A stretch of DNA of 64,000 nucleotides, from NCBI GenBank assembly GCA_030614915.1, contig JAUXAG010000003.1, positions 1-64,000 on the forward strand. Reading direction: 5' to 3'. The DNA is from Actinomycetes bacterium. Lineage in GTDB: Bacteria > Planctomycetota > Phycisphaerae > JAACET01. Positions 1 to 6,570 of this stretch are shown here, piece after piece (position 1 is the first letter of the stretch; every line of letters begins with the position of its first letter). Below the pieces are notes generated by a model. It did no database searches. It saw only the letters and a list, made by a program, of their open reading frames with translations, and was not told where the DNA came from. Both the position numbers and the translations under genes were made by a program.

Positions 1-223
1 CCCTTCGCCTGCGGGGTGCATAGAGGTTCTGTGGATTATGCCATATTTAGCCCCCGGTTTTACGGAGAGGCCCCCAATCAAGGATCCCATCCGCCCATAA
101 ATCGGCGGCCCGCTGCCCGCGCCATTTCGAGATTAGGGTGCCCCGGGGGTTTGCTTTCCGTTCTCCGCAGTATTACTGCTACGAAGCATGCTTCGCGTTG
201 ATTTTTGATTTACGGCTTCCAAG

Positions 224-1096
224 CTACCCCGTTGAAGGCCCCGTGCCCACAGCCCCAGCCAGCACGCCGGCATCCCAACCCGGCGGGGCTACGCTCTGGC
301 GGGCATAGTAGTACAGGGCCGCCTGAAAAACCGTCTGCAGCACAGAAAACACCAGAGCCAATATCACCATGTACACTATCAGCAGAACCAGCCAGACTAT
401 CACATACCCCGCCCCCAGCATAAGAGCCGCAGCAAATATCAAAAACCCCGGCAGGCAGCAGACAAACCACAACAGCCCGAAACTGTAGCCGGCAATCAGC
501 TGCTCCCCCCACGTTTTCTTCAACATCTTTGTTGACTCCTTGATCGCTGCCAATGGCCCCTTGCCTTCCACAACCAGCACCGGCAGCGTGAAAAATGTCG
601 TCAGCGACCAGGCCATCCCCAGCAAACCGGCTACTATTTGCCCAAATCTCCTTGATCGGTCCTCTATAATGCGCAGGATCAATCCCACCGTGGCCGCAAT
701 CAATGCCCAGCCCAGCAGCAGCGGCACCCGCGAAAAGGCCACCCTGAAACCGTCGCCCAAGCTCGGATTACTCCCCCGCATGCGGATGACCGCGCAGGCG
801 ATAATCCCCGTGTTGAAAAACATAATCACAAAATACGTGCAGAAGTAGAACAGGAACAGTTGTCCGTAGTAGCTGAATTGCTCACCCATCGGGGCTTCCC
901 GTGCCGGGGGTCTCCAACCTTGGCCCTCGCCCCCCAGTATCCCCAGCCCGAAAGACCCCAGCAACAGCAGCAGGCACAGACCCGAAATCAAAGGAAAGAC
1001 CAGCATCTCCTTGTCTTTTTTTACCATGTCCCACGAGGTCCCGATCAAGCTCCAGGTATTACTGATCCGTCCGAAAAAGCCAACGTGTCCCCACAT
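224..1096 (-). CDS. DUF6159-like multi-pass membrane protein
   Basis: Integral membrane protein of about 290 residues with roughly six hydrophobic helices: one near the N-terminus after the KKDKEMLVFPL stretch, one in LFYFCTYFVIMFFNTG, then a closely packed set up to ALYYYARQ near the C-terminus. The order and the start resemble the DUF6159 family of unknown function. The ORF is open further upstream to 1207, but the ATG at 1096 has a strong GGAGGA ribosome site at a good distance, so I start there. It diverges from the WYL regulator. No transport or enzyme motif is visible, so the role is unknown. Confidence 0.75.
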   Translation of the reverse strand: MWGHVGFFGRISNTWSLIGTSWDMVKKDKEMLVFPLISGLCLLLLLGSFGLGILGGEGQGWRPPAREAPMGEQFSYYGQLFLFYFCTYFVIMFFNTGIIACAVIRMRGSNPSLGDGFRVAFSRVPLLLGWALIAATVGLILRIIEDRSRRFGQIVAGLLGMAWSLTTFFTLPVLVVEGKGPLAAIKESTKMLKKTWGEQLIAGYSFGLLWFVCCLPGFLIFAAALMLGAGYVIVWLVLLIVYMVILALVFSVLQTVFQAALYYYARQSVAPPGWDAGVLAGAVGTGPSTG

Positions 1097-1286
1097 GTTC
1101 GTCCTCCTCCTGCTTAGCGATTCTTGCCCATACTCTTCTCGTTTGCCCACACCCACATCCAGCGTTGATCCCATTATCTTCTCCTGGTTGTCCGCAGACA
1201 AGGGCAAAAGCCCCTTTCAATTCATTCAGAATTCTGTTATCTATAGCTCAATTCGCCTTGCAGCAACTCACAGAGAACCATCACTA

Positions 1287-2360
1287 ATGCCTACGCTTAG
1301 CCCAATCAAGCAAGCCCGCAAGCCCAAGAGTCGCTCTGGGCGCCCTTCGACAAGACCTGCCGCAGGACGAGCTGGACAAGTCAGCCGCATTCACCGTTTG
1401 CTCAAGCTCATCGACCTGCTGCAGAGCGGCCGAGGCTGCGATACCCCTGTCCTCGCTCGCGAACTGGGCGTATCCCGCCGCACTGTCTTTCGCTATCTTG
1501 ATATCCTTCGTACAATAGGCATGACATTTGTCCACGACCCCCAAGCCGGCGGATACCGCGCCAAGCCCGGAAGCCTCCTGCGTCCGGTGGATTTTAGCCT
1601 CACCGAAGCCTTGGCCCTGCTACTGGCCAGCAGAGGTGTCAGGCGCAGTGCTTCTGGCCCTTCCGTCCCGCTGCTCCAGGCCGCCTCCAGCGCCGCCTTG
1701 AAAATCGAATCCGTGCTTCCCGCCGGCGTTCAGCAGTACTGCAGCGAGCTGATGAGTAAGATCGACATCCGGCCCGCTCCCCTGGCCCGCCACGAACATA
1801 CCGGCGGCTTTTTCGCCATGATCCAAAAGGCCATTCACCAAAAGCGAAAACTCAAAATGGTCTATCGCTCCTTTACCGAGCGAGAACGAATTCAGACAAC
1901 CCTCGACCCCTACCGCTTGGTGTTTTGTCAACGAGCCTGGTATGTCGTTGCATACTCCAGCTTGCATCAGTCTATGCGAACCTTTAAGCTGCTGCGGATT
2001 TATCAACTGAAGTTTCTTGATAAACTCTACATCGGCGACAAGGATTTCGACCTGGATAAGTTTTTCGGCTACGCCTGGAACATGATCCCCGAAGGCCGAG
2101 TTTACCGCGTGGCCTTGCGTTTCAGCTCCAAGGTGGCCGGCAACGTCGCCGAGGTCCTCTGGCACAAGACCCAGCAGATCGAGTTCCTCAAGGACGGTTC
2201 CATGATTTTCCGCGTAACCGTCGATGGCCTGACCGAGATAAGCTGGTGGATTCTCGGATACGGCGCCGAAGTCGGCGTCATTGCTCCTGCCGTGCTGCGC
2301 AAGCGCATAGCCAAGACCGCCGAACGCATGGTTGATATATATAAGAGGAAGCCCAAGTAG
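1287..2360 (+). CDS. WYL-domain transcriptional regulator
   Basis: Predicted DNA-binding regulator of 357 residues. A basic N-terminal tail is followed by a helix-turn-helix at about residues 34-80 (LARELGVSRRTVFRYLDIL) of the DeoR/HTH_11 type. A WYL domain lies at about 180-260, where DPYRLVFCQRAWYVVAYS carries the WY(L/V) signature, followed by a C-terminal WCX-like part. WYL domains bind small ligands or nucleic acid. The ATG at 1287 is chosen because the helix-turn-helix begins soon after it; the open frame extends back to 1011 over non-conserved sequence. Its stop overlaps the GTG of dtd by one base, so it is probably co-transcribed with the two tRNA-related genes downstream. Confidence 0.85.
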   Translation: MPTLSPIKQARKPKSRSGRPSTRPAAGRAGQVSRIHRLLKLIDLLQSGRGCDTPVLARELGVSRRTVFRYLDILRTIGMTFVHDPQAGGYRAKPGSLLRPVDFSLTEALALLLASRGVRRSASGPSVPLLQAASSAALKIESVLPAGVQQYCSELMSKIDIRPAPLARHEHTGGFFAMIQKAIHQKRKLKMVYRSFTERERIQTTLDPYRLVFCQRAWYVVAYSSLHQSMRTFKLLRIYQLKFLDKLYIGDKDFDLDKFFGYAWNMIPEGRVYRVALRFSSKVAGNVAEVLWHKTQQIEFLKDGSMIFRVTVDGLTEISWWILGYGAEVGVIAPAVLRKRIAKTAERMVDIYKRKPK

Positions 2361-2809
2361 TGCGCGCCGTAGTTCAGAGGGTAAAATTCGCCCGGCTCAG
2401 TGTTGATGATCAGCAGCTCGCCGAGATTGGACCGGGCCTGCTGGTCTATGTCAGTGTGGCCCAGGAAGACACTGGCCAGGATTGCCGATACTTGGGGCAA
2501 AAGATCATCGGCCTGAGAATATTCGACGACCAAGCGGGACGCTTTAATCTGAATCTCCTCCAGACCGGCGGCCAAGTCCTGCTGGTCAGCAATTTCACTC
2601 TGCACGGCGATGCTCGCAAGGGCCGACGCCCCAGCTTCGCCAAGGCCGCTGAAGGAGCCAAAGCCCAGCCCCTGCTCGACGAGTTGGCCCAACAGATACG
2701 CGATCAGGGAGTCCCGCTCGCCCAAGGAAAGTTCGCCGCCCACATGGCTATCGAGAGCCTCAACGATGGTCCGGTCAACATTCTCCTGGATTCAGCCAGA
2801 GGGTTTTGA
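2360..2809 (+). CDS. dtd: D-aminoacyl-tRNA deacylase
   Basis: Removes D-amino acids (and glycine mischarged on tRNA-Ala) from tRNA in the cytoplasm. The 149-residue length is typical of the family, and the start MRAVVQRV is canonical. The active-site segment is SNFTL near residue 80 (usually SQFTL), with the KGRRPSF block following. The cis-proline motif near residue 137 reads NDGPVN, where most members have GPVT, a mild departure. The start is GTG, overlapping the stop of the upstream regulator (TAGTG), which points to translational coupling. Confidence 0.93.
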   Translation: MRAVVQRVKFARLSVDDQQLAEIGPGLLVYVSVAQEDTGQDCRYLGQKIIGLRIFDDQAGRFNLNLLQTGGQVLLVSNFTLHGDARKGRRPSFAKAAEGAKAQPLLDELAQQIRDQGVPLAQGKFAAHMAIESLNDGPVNILLDSARGF

Positions 2810-2839
2810 AATATTTGCCTTGGTTTGAGGAAGTTACAG

Positions 2840-3676
2840 GTGAGGAACAAATCCCGCCGTGGAATGCGTTGTGGCGAGTTGAGCCTTTGCGGCGTCAGTA
2901 TTGCCGGCGAGCAGACGGCCGTGGCCGTCCCTGAGCTTGACGTCTGCTTCGATATCGGGCTTTGCCCTCGCGTCGCCCTGTCCTGCGGCCACATCTGCCT
3001 GACCCACGGCCATATGGACCACGCCGCAGCATTGGCCTATTATTTCTCCCAGCGCGATTTCCAGGGAATGCAGCCGGGCATTGCCCTGGTGCCGAAGCAA
3101 ATAGCCGAACCCATCGAACAGATGCTCGCCACTTGGGACCGCATCGAGGGCAAGGCCTCTCCCCGCCAGATCGTGCCCCTGTCCGACGGCGACGAATACG
3201 AAATCCGCCGCAACCTGCTCATCCAAGCCTTCAGCGTCCCCCATACCGCAGCCTCGCTCGGCTATCTGATCTACAGCCGCAGGGAAAAACTGCTCGATGA
3301 GTATCTCGGCCTGAGCAGCCCGCAAATCGTCGAACTCAAAAACAAGGGCCAAAAAATCACTCGAACCACACAGGCTCCTCTGGTCTGCTACCTTGGCGAC
3401 GTCCAACTGGAAGCCCTCAAATGGACCGACATGATGCGCCAGGCCGGGATCCTCATCATCGAGTGCACCTTTTTTGAGGACGGCCACCAGCACCGCGCCC
3501 GCTTCGGGCAGCACGTCCACCTTGACGACCTCATCGAGCTGTTGCCCCAACTGCAAAACGAATACATCGTCCTGACCCACCTGAGCAGGCGAACCGATAT
3601 GCGCCAGGCAAAAAAACTCCTCACCCAGAAGCTCAGCCCGGACCAGCGCCAACGCATCCACTTCTTCATGAGCTAG
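2840..3676 (+). CDS. Metallo-beta-lactamase-fold hydrolase, tRNase Z-like
   Basis: A 278-residue zinc hydrolase. The metal motif HGHMDH lies at about residues 56-61, preceded by LTHG, with later ligands in a PHTAAS segment, YLGDVQ, IIECTFFEDG and VLTHLSRR. This order matches tRNase Z and especially the short plant-type enzymes (FDIGLCPR..., THGHMDHAA), so 3'-end tRNA processing is the best guess; another MBL hydrolase cannot be excluded. The open frame begins at a TTG at 2825, but the GTG at 2840 sits seven bases after GAGGAA and is preferred. It follows dtd by 30 bases, consistent with a small tRNA-quality operon. Confidence 0.75.
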   Translation: MRNKSRRGMRCGELSLCGVSIAGEQTAVAVPELDVCFDIGLCPRVALSCGHICLTHGHMDHAAALAYYFSQRDFQGMQPGIALVPKQIAEPIEQMLATWDRIEGKASPRQIVPLSDGDEYEIRRNLLIQAFSVPHTAASLGYLIYSRREKLLDEYLGLSSPQIVELKNKGQKITRTTQAPLVCYLGDVQLEALKWTDMMRQAGILIIECTFFEDGHQHRARFGQHVHLDDLIELLPQLQNEYIVLTHLSRRTDMRQAKKLLTQKLSPDQRQRIHFFMS

Positions 3677-3736
3677 CCAGGTTAGTTCTCCCGGTTCGGC
3701 ATAATTCCTTTGCTTCCCCGGCCCGGCGCTGTTAAA

Positions 3737-3859
3737 TAGTTCCTGTTGCGGAAACAACATTTTGTCATTCCCGCGAAGGCGGGAATCCAGTTTTTAGGCC
3801 GTGGACCCCTGCTTTCGCAGGGGTGACATAAGGATGCCAGCTTTCCGCAACAGGAACTA
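3737..3859. repeat. MITE-like element: 18-bp terminal inverted repeats around two inverted REP units
   Basis: The ends are perfect 18-base inverted repeats, TAGTTCCTGTTGCGGAAA at 3737-3754 and its complement at 3842-3859. Inside are two hairpins: ATTCCCGC/GCGGGAAT at 3767-3786 and ACCCCTGC/GCAGGGGT at 3805-3824. Each hairpin sits in a related 26-base unit that begins GTCA and ends TCCA, the second in reverse orientation. No coding capacity. It may also act as a transcription barrier between the tRNase Z-like gene and dapB. Confidence 0.85.
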
Positions 3860-3918
3860 AATACTGAATTTACACTGGGATTTTTCGCTTAGCCTGTGTG
3901 TCTTTTGGAGCTGGAACA

Positions 3919-4719
3919 ATGGCTATAAAACTCGGAATCATCGGTTCTGCCGGACGTATGGGCCGGCGTATCACCGCCCTGGCCCAGCAGAACGAGAACT
4001 TTCGCATCATTTGCGCCGTCGAGCGGGCCGACCATCCAGCCCAGGGGGTCGATCTGGGCGAGCTGCTGGGCCTGGGCCAACTCGATCTAGCCATCAGCTC
4101 CAAATGGTCCGCCAAACCCGATGTACTGATTGACTTCACCACCCCCCAGGCCACCATCGAGTTTCTGGCCGCCGCCCGAAAGGACGCCCTGCCCATGGTC
4201 ATCGGAACCACCGGTCTAAGTCCTGAGCAGCTCGCAAGCGTCAAGGACGCTGCCAAGGACATCGCCGTGCTGCAAGCCGCTAACATGAGCCTGGGTGTTA
4301 ACCTCCTCTTTCATCTGATTGGCCAGGTCGCTGCCGCCCTGGGCGATGATTACGACATCGAGATCACCGAGACCCACCACCGCTTCAAGAAGGATGCCCC
4401 TTCGGGCACAGCCCTGGAGTTGGCCAGGAAAATCTGCGCCGCTACCAAGAAAGACCTCGATACTTGCATTACTCACGGCCGAAGCGGAGTCCAGGCGGGA
4501 CGGCAGGCGGGTAAGATTGGCATGCACGCTCGTCGACAGGGCGACGTCGTCGGCGAGCACACCGTGGCCTTGGGCACCCTCGGCGAAACCCTCGAGCTTA
4601 CCCACAAGGCCCATTCACGCGATATATTCGCCCGCGGCGCTTTGACCGCCGCCGCCTGGATCGTTACCCAGCCGCCCGGGCTTTATGACATGCTGGATGT
4701 TCTGGGATTGAAAAAATAA
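3919..4719 (+). CDS. dapB: 4-hydroxy-tetrahydrodipicolinate reductase
   Basis: NAD(P)H-dependent reductase of the lysine/diaminopimelate pathway, feeding peptidoglycan; cytoplasmic. At 266 residues it has the expected length. The Rossmann loop is GSAGRMG at residues 9-15, and the family signature ETHHRFKKDAPSGTA lies in the middle with the catalytic His and Lys. The ATG at 3919 follows GGAG by eight bases; the frame is open upstream without a better start. Followed after 29 bases by the AICAR formyltransferase gene on the same strand. Confidence 0.95.
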   Translation: MAIKLGIIGSAGRMGRRITALAQQNENFRIICAVERADHPAQGVDLGELLGLGQLDLAISSKWSAKPDVLIDFTTPQATIEFLAAARKDALPMVIGTTGLSPEQLASVKDAAKDIAVLQAANMSLGVNLLFHLIGQVAAALGDDYDIEITETHHRFKKDAPSGTALELARKICAATKKDLDTCITHGRSGVQAGRQAGKIGMHARRQGDVVGEHTVALGTLGETLELTHKAHSRDIFARGALTAAAWIVTQPPGLYDMLDVLGLKK

Positions 4720-4748
4720 CAAGCTACCCTCAAAGGAGTGATTTACTA

Positions 4749-5954
4749 ATGAGCAACGACCAGATGCTAACTCGTCAATACCAAAAGCAAATGGAGATGA
4801 AGTATGGTTGTAATCCTAATCAAAAACCGGCAGCCATATATTTTGCCCCTGGCCGCAAGCTCCCCTTCGAAGTCCTCAACGGAAATCCCGGCTATATAAA
4901 TTACTGCGATGCTCTCAATGCCTGGCAACTGGTCAAAGAACTAAAAGTCGCTCTCGCTCTGCCCGCTGCCGCCAGCTTCAAGCACGTCTCGCCGGCCGGT
5001 GCCGCCGTCAGCGTCGAACTCTCCGACCTGGACCGGCGGGTCTTTGATTGCCAGGACCTTGAGCTTTCCCCCTTGGCCACGGCCTACGTGCGTGCCCGCG
5101 GCGCCGACCCGCTCAGCAGCTTCGGTGATTTCATCGCCCTGAGCGAAAAGGTGGACTTATCCACTGCCCAAATCATTGCCGGCGTAATCTCCGACGGCAT
5201 AATCGCCCCTGACTATGAGCCCGCTGCCCTTAAGGTCCTCTCCGCCAAGAAAAAGGGAAGCTATCCGATAATAAAGATCGACCTCGACTACCAGGCCGAC
5301 CGGATGGAATACCGCGACATATTCGGAATCACCTTGGCCCAGCTGCACAACAAGGTCGTCCTGGACAAATCCATTCTCGCCAACGTTGTTACCAATAACA
5401 AAGACATCCCTGACTCTGCCGTAATTGACATGATCGTTACCACCGTAGCCGTCAAGTACACTCAATCCAACTCCGTCGGCTACGGCCTCAACGGCCAGGT
5501 CATCGGCCTGGGCGCCGGGCAGCAGTCTCGCGTGGATTGCGTCAAGCTCGCCGGCCGAAAGGTCGATACCTGGTACCTCCGCCGACATCCCAAGCTCCTC
5601 GAATTGCCTTTCAAAGACGAAATCAAGCGACAGGAACGCGTCAACGCTCGCGTCCGCTATATCGAGTCCGACATGACCGACGCCGAACGAGCTGTTTTCA
5701 ACCAGAATTTCACCAGCCCTCCAGCGGATCTGTCCGCAGAGGAAAAAGCCCAATGGCTCACCGGTCTCGATGGTGTCTGCTTATCTTCCGATGCCTTTTT
5801 CCCATTCCGCGACAGTATCGACCAGGCCTCCAAGCGCGGCGTCAAGTACATCCTCCAAGCCGGCGGCTCGGTTCGTGAGGACGAGGTCATCGCCGCCGCG
5901 GACGGGTACGGCATGGTCATGGCCCTTTCCGGCATCCGCCTGTTTCACCACTAG
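4749..5954 (+). CDS. Stand-alone AICAR formyltransferase (PurH C-terminal type)
   Basis: A 401-residue protein matching only the AICAR transformylase part of PurH. KYGCNPNQKPA near the N-terminus, SFKHVSPAGAAV (with the catalytic Lys-His), DAFFPFRDSID and GGSVREDEVI near the end are all family blocks. It would transfer a formyl group from 10-formyl-tetrahydrofolate to AICAR to give FAICAR in purine synthesis. The N-terminal IMP cyclohydrolase (MGS-like) domain of normal bifunctional PurH is absent, so ring closure must be encoded elsewhere. ATG with AAGGAG upstream. Confidence 0.88.
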   Translation: MSNDQMLTRQYQKQMEMKYGCNPNQKPAAIYFAPGRKLPFEVLNGNPGYINYCDALNAWQLVKELKVALALPAAASFKHVSPAGAAVSVELSDLDRRVFDCQDLELSPLATAYVRARGADPLSSFGDFIALSEKVDLSTAQIIAGVISDGIIAPDYEPAALKVLSAKKKGSYPIIKIDLDYQADRMEYRDIFGITLAQLHNKVVLDKSILANVVTNNKDIPDSAVIDMIVTTVAVKYTQSNSVGYGLNGQVIGLGAGQQSRVDCVKLAGRKVDTWYLRRHPKLLELPFKDEIKRQERVNARVRYIESDMTDAERAVFNQNFTSPPADLSAEEKAQWLTGLDGVCLSSDAFFPFRDSIDQASKRGVKYILQAGGSVREDEVIAAADGYGMVMALSGIRLFHH

Positions 5955-5971
5955 GGGCCGGCTTTCAATCT

Positions 5972-5993
5972 GTCATTCCCGCGAAATCGGGGA
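5972..5993. repeat. Partial REP-like unit downstream of the AICAR formyltransferase gene
   Basis: GTCATTCCCGCGAAATCGGGG copies the first half of the 26-base unit in the 3737-3859 element, but the second arm is degraded. It may be a decayed copy. Confidence 0.5.
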
Positions 5994-6125
5994 GGAGGGG
6001 GCAGGAATGCGAGGAAGCGGACACGCTGCCGAACGAACAAGCACCGATCATATCCTGCCACAACTATCTATCACAGAAGACGTTATAGGCAATAAAGATT
6101 TTTTTCATTTTCCTGAAAAATTCTC

Positions 6126-6174
6126 TTGACTATTATGTTACATTCGTAACAATATATTCTGTTACGGCTGTAAC
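6126..6174 (+). promoter_or_regulatory. BlaI-family promoter with two palindromic operators
   Basis: A TTGACT -35 lies at 6126-6131, with AT-rich -10 candidates around 6149-6158 (exact hexamer uncertain). Two dyads overlap or follow it: TGTTACATTCGTAACA at 6136-6151 and GTTACGGCTGTAAC at 6161-6174. They share the GTTAC/GTAAC half-sites and four-base spacers, with centres 24 bases apart. BlaI/MecI repressors bind dyads of this sort over their own promoters, so these are probably the autoregulatory operators of the following gene pair. Confidence 0.8.
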
Positions 6175-6189
6175 TTTCAGGAGATCTCT

Positions 6190-6570
6190 ATGCCACACAA
6201 ACCAAGAATATCTGATGCCGAATGGCAGGTCATGCGAGTCTTATGGAAGAAATCACCGCTGACTGTCAAAGAAGTGATTGAAATCTTGTCAAAGAAAACT
6301 ACCTGGAAGTCTGAAACCATAAGAACGCTGGTCAATCGTCTGACAAAGAAGAAAGCAATCGGCTTTGAGAAAAAGGGCAGACGGCATTACTTCTATCCAT
6401 TGTTGTCTGAGGAAAAGTGCGTCAAGGCTGATACTGATTCGTTTCTTGCCCGTACCGGCACCACAATGCTTAAACCCATACTTGCGGCGTTTATTGAAAA
6501 GGAACAACTATCAGACAAAGAGATCGAAGAGCTTCGCCAACTTTTGGCTAAGAAAGGGAGGGCACAATAA
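6190..6570 (+). CDS. BlaI/MecI/CopY-family transcriptional repressor
   Basis: A 126-residue winged-helix repressor. ISDAEWQVMRVLWKKSPLTV is the classic family N-terminus, followed by recognition helix TWKSETIRTLVNRLTKKKAI and wing RRHYFYPLL. The C-terminal half forms the dimerisation helices where the partner protease normally cuts. It overlaps the M56 gene by one base (TAATG), the standard blaI-blaR order, so signal-triggered proteolysis is expected. Two palindromes upstream look like its operators. No beta-lactamase gene follows, so the controlled function is not resistance in any obvious way. Confidence 0.92.
   Translation: MPHKPRISDAEWQVMRVLWKKSPLTVKEVIEILSKKTTWKSETIRTLVNRLTKKKAIGFEKKGRRHYFYPLLSEEKCVKADTDSFLARTGTTMLKPILAAFIEKEQLSDKEIEELRQLLAKKGRAQ

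Noticed and set aside
1-223. Small plus-strand frame at 16-201 near the left edge
   Set aside because: No ribosome site and no recognisable protein; composition does not look coding.
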